A DNA stretch of 35,935 nt from Cellvibrionaceae bacterium. Lineage in GTDB: Bacteria > Pseudomonadota > Gammaproteobacteria > Pseudomonadales > Cellvibrionaceae. Under the pieces are notes generated by a model that was not told the origin of the DNA, ran no database searches, and worked only from the letters and a program-made list of their open reading frames with translations. A program made the translations under genes and the position numbers. The DNA lies in assembly GCA_002707785.1 (NCBI GenBank), contig PANW01000049.1, positions 1 to 35,935 of the forward strand. Direction: 5' to 3'. Position 1 is the stretch's first letter. Every line of letters begins with the position of its first letter. Shown one piece after another: positions 7,784 to 15,449 of the stretch.

Positions 7784-9313
7784 ATGACTGATTACGATGC
7801 GATTGTGATTGGCTCTGGAAACGCTGGACTCACCGCTGCGACTGCCCTGCAGCGTGGTGGAGCCAATACCCTACTTCTGGAACGCCACAATATTCCCGGT
7901 GGCTGTGCCACGACTTTTATCCGCGGTAACTTTGAATTTGAGGTTGCCCTGCACCAGCTAAGCGGCATGGGCACAGAAGAAAGCCCGTTTATTCTGCGCC
8001 ATATCTTTAATGATCTCGGCATTATGGACGATTTAGACATCGTCACCGAGCACGATCTCTACCGCTTGGTGATGCCTGGCGAGCTGGACATCACCCTGCC
8101 CGCCGACTGGACCGGACTGCAAAAAACATTGATTGAGCAGTTCCCCGAGGAAGAAGACGCCATCGTTGAATATCTCACCTTGTGCGAAACCATCACCTTG
8201 GAATACTTCCTTAATGTCCCCAAAGCGGAAAAATCCAATGATGTAGAGATGCTCAACAGCACCTGCCCCAACTACGTTAAGTACGGCTTGCGCTCTGCCA
8301 AAGACGTGATCAACGAGTTCTTTAGGCACCCCGATTTACGTGCAGCAATTGGCGCTTACTGGTGTTACATCGGTGTGGCCCCGAAGGATATTCCGTTTGT
8401 GGATTTGGCCTCCATGATTTACGCCTATGCAGCCTACAAACCTTGTCATGTGAAAGGCGGATCACAGGCGATATCCAGCGCGCTGTTAGAATCGTTTCAT
8501 AAAGCTGGCGGTGAAGTTCGCCTTAACTGTGGTGCCGAGAAAATACTAACCGAGGGCGATCACGTAGTCGGTGTTCGCACTGAACACGGCGAGATCTTTT
8601 CCTGCAAAACCGTCGTCTCTAACTCGAGTTCGATCCAAACCTATTACGAACTTTTGGATCAGGCTCCTCAACAAGCCCGTGATGACATGATGTCACGCCG
8701 GGTTGGACCTTCAGCATTTGTGCTCTATGTTGGTCTCGATTGCAAACCAGAAGACATTGGGATATCCACCGCATCCAGCTTCATTATCAGCGATCGCGAC
8801 GAAGAGAAAGTCATCGATGCCATGCGTGAAATGACTCCACCCGTTAACATTATGGTGACTTGCTACAACTTAGAAGATCCTGAGTTTGCCCCTGAAGGTA
8901 AGACTTCGCTATCAATTCTTTGTCTGCAATATGGTGAGCCTTGGGAGAAGCTGTCGCCAGAAGAATATGCCAAGGCGAAATTTGAATTCGCCAATCATCT
9001 GCTCGACAAAGCCGAAACCGTGTATCCCAACATCCGCAAACACATTGAAGAAATTGAAGCCGGCTCTCCGCTCACCATGATGCGCTATCTGAATACTCCC
9101 GGTGGTGCAATCTATGGATTCGATCAAAACCATCAAGATTCCGCCTACTTCAGAGAGCGCATGGATGCGGTAAAAGGCTTGTACATGGCTGGCAGCTGGA
9201 GTGGTATGGGCGGGTTCCAACCCACCTACATGGCAGGCAGCAGCACCGCTCGCGCAAGTTTGAAATACATCCAAACCGTATCTGAGCAAGAAGAGGTTTT
9301 AGAAAATGCCTAA
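7784..9313 (+). CDS. FAD-dependent CrtI/retinol-saturase-like oxidoreductase
   Basis: This 509-residue flavoprotein belongs to the phytoene desaturase/all-trans-retinol 13,14-reductase superfamily. The dinucleotide-binding motif is IGSGNAGLTAA (Gly10-x-Gly12-x2-Gly15) with Glu33 ending the second strand, followed by the family's PGGCATTF segment. The C-terminus has the second FAD-contact region GLYMAGSWSGMGGFQPTYMAG. Relatives desaturate, isomerise or saturate C=C bonds of polyenes and other lipophilic substrates. No carotenoid genes such as crtB or crtE lie in the window, so carotenoid synthesis is not supported. The next gene overlaps it by 8 bp and encodes a flavin/2Fe-2S reductase, which suggests that reducing equivalents are supplied to this enzyme. 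The ATG has gagag upstream. Confidence 0.9.
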   Translation: MTDYDAIVIGSGNAGLTAATALQRGGANTLLLERHNIPGGCATTFIRGNFEFEVALHQLSGMGTEESPFILRHIFNDLGIMDDLDIVTEHDLYRLVMPGELDITLPADWTGLQKTLIEQFPEEEDAIVEYLTLCETITLEYFLNVPKAEKSNDVEMLNSTCPNYVKYGLRSAKDVINEFFRHPDLRAAIGAYWCYIGVAPKDIPFVDLASMIYAYAAYKPCHVKGGSQAISSALLESFHKAGGEVRLNCGAEKILTEGDHVVGVRTEHGEIFSCKTVVSNSSSIQTYYELLDQAPQQARDDMMSRRVGPSAFVLYVGLDCKPEDIGISTASSFIISDRDEEKVIDAMREMTPPVNIMVTCYNLEDPEFAPEGKTSLSILCLQYGEPWEKLSPEEYAKAKFEFANHLLDKAETVYPNIRKHIEEIEAGSPLTMMRYLNTPGGAIYGFDQNHQDSAYFRERMDAVKGLYMAGSWSGMGGFQPTYMAGSSTARASLKYIQTVSEQEEVLENA

Positions 9314-10490
9314 CGATAATTCATCCAAACAAACCGTACTCAGTCACGTCGTCGGCTACCAAGAGGTGGTCGATCATCAGCAGGAACTGATCAAAAGCGG
9401 AACGGATCTTTCCGAGCAGAAAGGTCACGTAGCCAACACCATCGCTTCACTGCACCCTAAAAGACTGCAGTTGACGGTCACCGATATTGTCGAAAACACA
9501 CCTTCGACAAAAACCTTGAGAGTTAAAGCCAGCGACGGACGCACCTTGCCGCCCTTTCTTGCGGGGCAATACATCAATCTATTTGCAACCGTCGAGGGAT
9601 CGGATACCGCCCGTCCTTACGCCATGTCCTCTTCTCCGGCGCAATTGAGTTACTACGATCTCACTATCAAACGCGCTACGCCTGGTTTTGTTACACATCA
9701 CCTATTGGACGCCGTTAAAGTGGGCGATCAACTCACCAGCACTGGCCCGATGGGAACTTTTTACCACAACCCAATCTTTCACGGCGAACAGCTGGTGTTT
9801 CTCGCCGGCGGCTCTGGCATTGCTCCGGCAATGACCATGATTCGCGACATTGCCGATCAAAACAAACCACTGTCGTTCCATCTAATTTACCTGTCCAGTT
9901 TTGAAACCGATATTATTTTTGAGCAGGAACTGCGTGAACTGAATGAAGCTCACGATTTTTTGACCATTCATTCATTGGTGTCTCGCCCCACAGAAAACTA
10001 CCAAGGCATTTCTGGACGTATTACTCTCGACAAACTGCAAGAGTTCTTAGGTGAAGGCGACCTCAATGAAAGAATGTACTACATTTGTGGGCCCACTCCG
10101 TTTAACGAATCCTGTCGCGAACAGCTGACCGCGCTGTCGGTAAAACCACGTCGAATTAGAATTGAAGCTAATGGACCGCCCAAAAACCCAGAAACACTGG
10201 ATGGCTGGCCGCAAGAGGTTGCTGCCGAAAAAGAGATTACTGTCACCATTCAGGGTAAAGGCAGCTTTAAAGCACGCGTTGACGAGCCTTTGCTGAACAG
10301 TATGGAGCGCAATGGTTATGGCGCAGAGAACGCCTGCCGATCCGGAGAGTGCAGCCTTTGTCGAGTAAAAGTCGTCAGTGGTGAAGTCTACAATCCTGTA
10401 GAAGCCAAATTGCGAAAAACCGATGCGCAATATGGGTGGTGTCACTCCTGTGTCGCCTTTCCCACCGAGGATATTGAGATCATTCTCTAA
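9306..10490 (+). CDS. Ferredoxin-NAD(P)H reductase fused to 2Fe-2S ferredoxin
   Basis: This 394-residue electron-transfer protein has three recognisable parts after a ~50-residue N-terminal extension. An FNR-type FAD domain carries RPYAMSS (103-109). An NAD(P)-binding domain carries GGSGIAP (168-174), with CGP near the end. A C-terminal plant-type 2Fe-2S ferredoxin carries Cys344-x4-Cys349-x2-Cys352 and probably Cys382 (in WCHSCVAF). This order matches reductases of multicomponent oxygenases and HmpX/PDR-like proteins. Its ATG lies within the end of the flavoprotein gene, so the two are translationally coupled. It probably passes electrons from NAD(P)H to that flavoprotein. The ~50-residue N-terminal extension has no recognisable domain. 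Confidence 0.92.
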   Translation: MPNDNSSKQTVLSHVVGYQEVVDHQQELIKSGTDLSEQKGHVANTIASLHPKRLQLTVTDIVENTPSTKTLRVKASDGRTLPPFLAGQYINLFATVEGSDTARPYAMSSSPAQLSYYDLTIKRATPGFVTHHLLDAVKVGDQLTSTGPMGTFYHNPIFHGEQLVFLAGGSGIAPAMTMIRDIADQNKPLSFHLIYLSSFETDIIFEQELRELNEAHDFLTIHSLVSRPTENYQGISGRITLDKLQEFLGEGDLNERMYYICGPTPFNESCREQLTALSVKPRRIRIEANGPPKNPETLDGWPQEVAAEKEITVTIQGKGSFKARVDEPLLNSMERNGYGAENACRSGECSLCRVKVVSGEVYNPVEAKLRKTDAQYGWCHSCVAFPTEDIEIIL

Positions 10491-10507
10491 CACTGGTTGC
10501 TACAACG

Positions 10508-10539
10508 AAAAAGACCGCCGTGTACGCTGCGGTCTCTGC
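10508..10539 (-). terminator. Terminator-like hairpin between the reductase and tetR genes
   Basis: The arms agaccgc (10512-10518) and gcggtct (10529-10535) pair perfectly. Read leftward, the stem is followed by a T-rich tract (complement of the a-run at 10508-10512). It may serve the convergent reductase and TetR genes; the U-tract is on the TetR side. Confidence 0.55.
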
Positions 10540-10542
10540 TTA

Positions 10543-10661
10543 ATGATAAACCCCTTCATCGCGAGGAGCCGTTAGGTGACGCGGCGATCTCCGCGTTTAG
10601 AACCCTATAAGTCAACGGGTTAACGGGTTAACGGATAGAGATTGCCGCGCTCGCAATGACG
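10543..10661. mobile_element. Palindromic MITE/REP-like element, copy 2
   Basis: This copy shares with 195-312 the atgataaacc flank, the tcatcgcgaggagcc left arm (10557-10571), the gacgcggcgatctc inner arm (10578-10591) and the right arm gagattgccgcg...ctcgcaatgac (10638-10660). Its centre differs and includes a short 8-bp repeat (aacgggtt, 10613-10632). The right arm is shorter by a ctgcg unit than in copy 1. It lies between the 3' ends of two convergent genes, a common landing place for such elements. Confidence 0.75.
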
Positions 10662-10697
10662 TAGGTTTCAATCCATTCTTCAAGCCGGACGACGAAT

Positions 10698-11324
10698 TCA
10701 GGCGGTAGGCGTCACTGCCGACAGAAACTGTTTGAGTGTCATGGAATCCGGCACAGTGATATAGCCCTCGATCAACAGCGCGGCCATGCCATGAACCAAC
10801 GCCCAGGCCCCCAGTGCTTTGCTCTTTACCTCGGTTGGATTCTTTAGAAATTTAGCGAAGGCCTCTTGCAGTAATTCAAACGGTTCTTTTTGAGAGAGAT
10901 TGCCATTGCTAAACAGTGCTTCAGCACTGACTTTCTTCAAACCTCGCGCCTCCACTTGACCGAGCATCAACCGATAGAGCTCAGGATTCTGCAAGGCAAA
11001 CTGCAAATAGGAAGCCCCATAGGTGAGCACCAAGTTGTCCGAGGCGTCCGCTTGTTGCTCGCCCTCACGCATAGCCGCGGCCAAACGAGCAAAACCCAAA
11101 TTACTCACTGCGCGTATCAGCTCTTTCTTGTTTTTGAAATGTGAATAAGGTGCCGTATGAGAAACCCCGACTTCAGAGGCAATCGCCCTCAGCGAAAGCG
11201 CGTCTGCGCCCTCTCTGTGCAAAATTGTATTCGCAGCTTCAATCAATGAGGTTTTTAGATCACCATGATGATAACGAGTAGAAGTACTTTTGGAGTCATT
11301 CGATACAGAGGATTGGTTGGTCAT
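10698..11324 (-). CDS. TetR-family transcriptional regulator with WHG C-terminal domain
   Basis: This 208-residue repressor has an N-terminal HTH covering about residues 18-65 (LIEAANTILHREGADALSLR, then VGVSHTAPYSHFKNKKELI). Its C-terminal half ends with the Trp-x3-His-Gly motif of the TetR_C_33/'WHG' domain (Trp174, His178, Gly179). It faces the flavoprotein-reductase operon tail-to-tail and may regulate that operon in trans as well as itself. The region upstream of its ATG holds a small inverted repeat (gtata-g-tatac, 11367-11377) that overlaps a good -10 box and is a plausible self-operator. The ligand is unknown; members of this group often sense acyl or lipophilic compounds. Confidence 0.9.
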   Translation of the reverse strand: MTNQSSVSNDSKSTSTRYHHGDLKTSLIEAANTILHREGADALSLRAIASEVGVSHTAPYSHFKNKKELIRAVSNLGFARLAAAMREGEQQADASDNLVLTYGASYLQFALQNPELYRLMLGQVEARGLKKVSAEALFSNGNLSQKEPFELLQEAFAKFLKNPTEVKSKALGAWALVHGMAALLIEGYITVPDSMTLKQFLSAVTPTA

Positions 11325-11366
11325 AGTATGTACGTAAACTCCGACGGTTACCGACTAGTAAGAGGC

Positions 11367-11377
11367 GTATAGTATAC
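11367..11377 (-). promoter_or_regulatory. Putative tetR -10 box and operator
   Basis: The sequence gtatagtatac is an inverted repeat around one central base. On the minus strand it contains tatact, matching the sigma70 -10 box in five of six positions, about 45 bp before the TetR start codon. Overlap of the promoter with a palindrome fits autorepression, but no clear -35 box is present. Confidence 0.35.
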
Positions 11378-11438
11378 AAAATTTCACCACTTAAAGTGAG
11401 TCTAATCCCGCTGCCTTAAGCTTGCCAATAGAATAAAA

Positions 11439-12467
11439 CTACTCTCGACCGGTCTCACGCTTTAAGAAACGATAGTAAGAACTGACGTCACCAAACCCTA
11501 GCTGTTGGGCCACCACTTCTGCACGGTCGTGCCGCTGACGCAATCGCTCTAAGCAATTTAATCTCGCGGCTTTTACCAGATCACTAAAACCGACACCTTC
11601 CGCTTTGAGCTTGCGATAAAGTCCGGCACGGCTCACATGCAAAGCATCAAGCGTGTTGTTCAGGCGACAAAAGTGCGGTAGGTCCTTTTCCAGTAACGCG
11701 ATGACACGAGACTGGAAGAGATTCTCTGACAGTAAAGAGGATTGCAACAGCGCAGAGCGCTCTGCCAACAATGATCGCACATAGTTATTGGCCCCATTGA
11801 TCGGCCAAGACAAGACTGCAGCATCTAGCGAAATGATATTTTGATCAGCATTGAACACCAAATTTTCACCAAAGTAATGACGATACTCTTCACTGTGCGT
11901 CGGTTCAGCAAAGGCAAAACACGCCTGCGTCACAGGCAGGGCTCTTTGAGTAAAATAAGAAGTCCAAGCCACAAAGGCGACAAGACTGCGCTCGAGAGCA
12001 ATCTGAGGATACGCCAAACTGGATTGATGACGGAAGCTCAAATGTAGCTGTTGATCACTCTCACTCAAGGACCAATTTTCGGCGCGATTTAGCAATGCCA
12101 CGTTCTCGCTGAATACCGAAAAGACATCCTTGAGAGATTCACAATGGGACAGCCAATGCGCCAGTATTCCCCGAGCCTCAGGCGTAACGGTTGCGCCTAT
12201 TTCAAATCCCAGCGAGGTAGACGTAGAGCGACGCTCGGCCAACGTCCACAAGCTGACCAAATCGCTCTCGGGGAGGCGAGCTTCCGCGAGCTTCTGATTG
12301 ACCGGCTCCGCATTAACGTCGGGTTTTGCCAAAATCAACTGATGAAATTGCATCAGCTCTTTTGAAATCTTCCCCAGCTCATTGACCTTCAACAGATCGC
12401 GTGCAATGAGCTCTTGCGCCAAATCCAGCACCGCGATGGCCGATACTGTATGGGATGATACGGACAA
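11439..12467 (-). CDS. AraC-family transcriptional regulator (TTG start)
   Basis: This 342-residue regulator has an N-terminal ligand-sensing region (about 1-210, including LVSLWTLAERRSTSTSLGFE) like that of OruR/ArgR-type AraC proteins. The C-terminal HTH ends with EVVAQQLGFGDVSSYYRFLK. The product stops soon after the second HTH (KRETGRE), without the usual short tail, so the C-terminus is a little short. The start is TTG at 12467, supported by a strong purine-rich site (gggggag) just upstream. It diverges from the PNPOx-like gene at 12781, across 313 bp containing a perfect 9-bp inverted repeat, so it may control that gene. The distance to the cluster at 4-11 kb makes a role there possible but unproven. 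Confidence 0.88.
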   Translation of the reverse strand: MSVSSHTVSAIAVLDLAQELIARDLLKVNELGKISKELMQFHQLILAKPDVNAEPVNQKLAEARLPESDLVSLWTLAERRSTSTSLGFEIGATVTPEARGILAHWLSHCESLKDVFSVFSENVALLNRAENWSLSESDQQLHLSFRHQSSLAYPQIALERSLVAFVAWTSYFTQRALPVTQACFAFAEPTHSEEYRHYFGENLVFNADQNIISLDAAVLSWPINGANNYVRSLLAERSALLQSSLLSENLFQSRVIALLEKDLPHFCRLNNTLDALHVSRAGLYRKLKAEGVGFSDLVKAARLNCLERLRQRHDRAEVVAQQLGFGDVSSYYRFLKRETGRE

Positions 12468-12780
12468 AGCTCCCCCTCTTATAGATCAAGGAATTCTTCA
12501 AAGCCCTCAGTATAGAGGCTTTCCCTCCGTTACTGCGACTGTTTTTCACTCGCCAATGTGCAGATATTTTAGCAGTAGAGTTCCAGTCGCGGTCTAGCCA
12601 TCCCTCGCTTCCTTTTCGCTAATTTATGACATTGAAACAGAAGAGCAGCCATCTCTGCGATCAAATTTGAAAAGCTAGAACGACAGCTGAAACCATTTTC
12701 CAGTGATCTGAATCAACTTTCCTGTCGTTCCCTATGAAGCCACCGTAACCTAACCCCACTTTACTGGCAGCAGGTGTTCT
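12468..12780. other. Divergent intergenic region with 9-bp inverted repeat
   Basis: This 313-bp gap separates the leftward AraC gene from the rightward PNPOx-like gene. The only clear structure is a perfect inverted repeat, gaacgacag (12678-12686) and ctgtcgttc (12722-12730), whose starts are 44 bp apart. That spacing is close to four helical turns, which suits a DNA-binding dimer pair. No gene was seen in it. Confidence 0.55.
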
Positions 12781-13851
12781 ATGACTTCAGATACATTCCC
12801 TCGGTCTTCTAGTGCGAAAAACGACGCACGCTACTCCGTCATTTCCAGCGAGCAGGAGCTCAGAAAGGTAATTGCTACACCGCCCAAAGTTCTCGAAAAG
12901 CGCATTCAATCATCGCTTGACGATTACTCACTGGAATTCATTGAACACGCGAAGCTCGCGGCAATTGCTACTATTGGCGGGGATATTCCTCTGCAATTGA
13001 TTGCGGTTAACTCTGATCAGTGTCTCATCGCTTCGAATCAGCGATTCATTATTCGATCCCTGACACACACTGCAAAAAAGGAATCAGAGTATACAGCCAG
13101 CCTCTATTTCATCGCCCCGGGCATTGGTCACGCATTAAGAATCAATGGGGTTATCCATCAAAAAGACGACCAGCAGTGGAGCTTTCATATTCGACAGGTC
13201 TATTTTCACTGTGCAAGAGCCGCCGCCCGGGCTCAACTTTGGAAGACAAACAACGGCTCCCTATCACACAATGATCAACCACTCGCTGAGGAAAATGAGT
13301 CCGTTGAGCTTTCCAGCGTCATTGCCGCATCCACTTATCTTCTGCTCAAAACGCAGAATTTAAACGGGCATACCGATCTATCCCCTAGAGGCGATCCGGC
13401 GGGTTTTGTGGTTCAGTTGTCACCCACTCAATGGTTAATTCCGGAGCGACCGGGAAACAAGGTCGCAGTCAGCTTGCGAAATATCATCGACACCGGCTTG
13501 ATCGAATGCTTACTGCTCATTCCGGGTAGCGATCAGTTACTGAGAATCTCGGGGCAAGCTCAGGTCATCACCTCAGAAACACTCTTGGCGAGTTCGGCCA
13601 TTAACGGAAAAGCACCCGCTTTGGGTATTTTGATCGATATCGCTCACCACTCATTGGAAACACAACCCCTACTGACACAACTGGAAATATGGAACCCCGA
13701 ACACCACCTCGATGACAAGGACATAACATCCTTTCCGAAAGCGCTCTCGGCGCACATGAACGGAAAGGGAATGCTGAGTAAGGCAACAGGCGGTCTAATG
13801 AGAGGTGTGGTGAGCAGCGTGGTAAAACGGGATATGAAGAATCTTTACTAG
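12781..13851 (+). CDS. Pyridoxamine 5'-phosphate oxidase-like protein with two split-barrel domains
   Basis: This 356-residue protein contains two copies of the PNPOx-like FMN-binding split barrel. The C-terminal copy (about 175-320) carries LSPRGDPAGF (200-209), IPERPGNK, and LLIPGSDQLLRISGQAQV, the signature of the MSMEG_1061-type PNPOx subfamily. The N-terminal copy (about 45-150) is more divergent but has matching elements: FIEHAKLAAIATIGG, SLYFIAPGIGHALRINGVI and CARAAARAQLW. Members of this fold bind FMN, F420 or heme, and the role here is unknown. The C-terminal ~35 residues are basic and Gly/Met-rich. It diverges from the AraC gene, which may regulate it. Confidence 0.8.
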   Translation: MTSDTFPRSSSAKNDARYSVISSEQELRKVIATPPKVLEKRIQSSLDDYSLEFIEHAKLAAIATIGGDIPLQLIAVNSDQCLIASNQRFIIRSLTHTAKKESEYTASLYFIAPGIGHALRINGVIHQKDDQQWSFHIRQVYFHCARAAARAQLWKTNNGSLSHNDQPLAEENESVELSSVIAASTYLLLKTQNLNGHTDLSPRGDPAGFVVQLSPTQWLIPERPGNKVAVSLRNIIDTGLIECLLLIPGSDQLLRISGQAQVITSETLLASSAINGKAPALGILIDIAHHSLETQPLLTQLEIWNPEHHLDDKDITSFPKALSAHMNGKGMLSKATGGLMRGVVSSVVKRDMKNLY

Positions 13852-13939
13852 ACGTCAATCAACATGCATCACTGATCTTTTAGATCTGGCAAAGACGACT
13901 GCAATTGATACGACGCCAATCCAAAGCAACAACTCGCAC

Positions 13940-13960
13940 GTGAGGGCTTAATGCCCTCAC
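13940..13960. terminator. Bidirectional hairpin between convergent genes
   Basis: A perfect 8-bp stem gtgagggc/gccctcac with a 5-base loop lies between the convergent PNPOx-like gene (ends 13851) and radical SAM gene (ends 13974). T-runs are weak on both sides, so termination may be inefficient, but position and stem strength favour a shared terminator. Confidence 0.6.
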
Positions 13961-13973
13961 GCTATCGATTGGG

Positions 13974-14870
13974 CTAAAGCCCTCGCTGCCACTCTTGTCG
14001 CAGGGGAATATAGCCCGGTCGATTAATGGCCGTACGAACAGTATCCAACAACTTTTCCTTGTCTTTCCCTAACACGCCTTTTAAAACCAGATAATTGGAG
14101 GCGTGATCACTGCGGAAGATGGTGCTATCAAGCTCGAGCTCTGACAGCAAGATTTCCATTTCGCGGAATAATTCCAACTTATCCAGTTTTCGCCAACGGC
14201 CTTCGAAAGGTGCAGAAAAACGTTCCGATCCGGTAGGAAACTCCACCACCAGAGTCGATAGATAATCGGGCTGAGCTTCATTCATCAGCTGAGCAGAATG
14301 ACGCGCGTGCTGCTCGCTCAGCTCGGGGCCTCCCAAGCCATTCAAAATCATCACCGAGCTCTTCATGCCCGCTTGTTTGATTTTGGTGAGCGCGTCCAAG
14401 GAGGTTTGATAACTCTCGCCCTTTTGAATCAGGTCCAACAATTCGTCGTCGCCACTTTCACAGCCCACGTACATGAGCGACAAGCCCAGCTCTTGCAGCA
14501 GGGCCAAGTCTTCGACGGATTTGTTCTTCAAGTTTCTGGGCAAGCAATAGGAGGAAACACGCTGCACATCCGGGAAATACTGCTGAATCAAACGAAGGAT
14601 TTGCTCAAGTCGACGTACCGACAAGGTCATCGCATCGCCATCGGCCAAAAAAATACGCCTCACTGGATAGCCACCTTCCGCTAGCGACTTTAGCTCTTCT
14701 TCCAGTTCATCAATAGGTTTAGGACGAAAGCGCTTTTGATCGGCGGTGTACATATCGCAGAAGGTACAATTATTCCAAGAACAACCGTTGGTCACTTGTA
14801 AGATTAGAGAGCGTGCCTCACTGGGAGGACGAAAAACGGGTTGAATATAGTCGAGTGGGTACATAGTCAT
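13974..14870 (-). CDS. Radical SAM protein
   Basis: This 298-residue protein has the iron-sulfur cluster motif near its N-terminus as NGCSWNNCTFCDMY, with Cys30, Cys35 and Cys38. The spacing is C-x4-C-x2-C, one residue longer than the standard C-x3-C-x2-C of radical SAM enzymes. The rest resembles a radical SAM TIM-barrel, with a glycine-rich SAM-binding stretch (ILNGLGGPEL) and a GCESGDDELL segment. No accessory domain or partner gene identifies its substrate. It lies 46 bp downstream of ispF in the same direction, but a terminator-like hairpin separates them. The start could be Met1 or Met3; neither has a strong ribosome binding site. Confidence 0.88.
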   Translation of the reverse strand: MTMYPLDYIQPVFRPPSEARSLILQVTNGCSWNNCTFCDMYTADQKRFRPKPIDELEEELKSLAEGGYPVRRIFLADGDAMTLSVRRLEQILRLIQQYFPDVQRVSSYCLPRNLKNKSVEDLALLQELGLSLMYVGCESGDDELLDLIQKGESYQTSLDALTKIKQAGMKSSVMILNGLGGPELSEQHARHSAQLMNEAQPDYLSTLVVEFPTGSERFSAPFEGRWRKLDKLELFREMEILLSELELDSTIFRSDHASNYLVLKGVLGKDKEKLLDTVRTAINRPGYIPLRQEWQRGL

Positions 14871-14892
14871 CGAGTGGTTATCTAATCAGTGT

Positions 14893-14927
14893 AAGAAAAA
14901 TACAGCCGTTTCTAGCCTAAACCGGCT
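14893..14927 (-). terminator. Rho-independent terminator after ispF
   Basis: On the minus strand, agccggttt (14927-14919) pairs with aaacggct (14911-14904) with one bulged base, then a T-rich tract follows. The hairpin overlaps the ispF stop codon and would end the housekeeping transcript before the radical SAM gene. Confidence 0.5.
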
Positions 14928-15390
14928 GAAGCAATACCACCGCATGAGCGGCAATGCCCTCTTTGCGACCGGCAAAGCCCAACTTTTCGGTGGTGGTGGC
15001 TTTCACATTCACTTGATCTCGCTGGGCTTCGAGATCTTTAGCAATATGAAACACCATATTCTCAATATGGGGTGCCATCTTGGGGGCTTGAGCAACCACC
15101 GTCATATCGGCATTGGCCAAGCGGTAACCTTTGGCTTTCACTTTGGCATACACCAAGCGCAACAGCTCGCGACTGTCTGCACCTTTAAAGCTGGGATCGG
15201 TATCTGGGAAGTGCTTGCCAATATCACCCAAAGCGACAGCCCCCAATAGGGCATCGCACAGTGCATGCAATAATACATCGCCATCCGAGTGGGCCACTAA
15301 GCCGCGTTCGTGCTCAATGGCGACACCGCCAATGACTATTTTGTCGCCCTCGCCAAAGGCGTGAACGTCATACCCGTGTCCTATACGCAC
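14917..15390 (-). CDS. ispF: 2-C-methyl-D-erythritol 2,4-cyclodiphosphate synthase
   Basis: IspF catalyses the cyclisation of CDP-methylerythritol 2-phosphate to ME-cPP in the MEP isoprenoid pathway. The N-terminus is [11 protein letters not shown], with the metal-binding Asp and His. [18 protein letters not shown] supplies the third metal ligand and the family signature, and TTEKLGF is the C-terminal CMP-contact region. I chose GTG at 15390 (157 residues) over GTG at 15399, because the family normally begins M-R-I-G-H-G and aggtgg lies just upstream of the later codon. It follows ispD by about 59 bp in the same direction. Its usual gammaproteobacterial downstream neighbours (truD, surE) are absent. 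Confidence 0.97.
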   Translation of the reverse strand: MRIGHGYDVHAFGEGDKIVIGGVAIEHERGLVAHSDGDVLLHALCDALLGAVALGDIGKHFPDTDPSFKGADSRELLRLVYAKVKAKGYRLANADMTVVAQAPKMAPHIENMVFHIAKDLEAQRDQVNVKATTTEKLGFAGRKEGIAAHAVVLLQPV

Positions 15391-15449
15391 AAATACCACC
15401 TGTTGTTATGTTATGTAGCTGCCGCTGTCATTGCGGCTGCGAATTCACG

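Noticed and set aside
7784..10490. Carotenoid biosynthesis operon
   Set aside because: The flavoprotein is CrtI-like, but no phytoene synthase, geranylgeranyl diphosphate synthase or cyclase lies nearby, and the partner is a reductase-ferredoxin.
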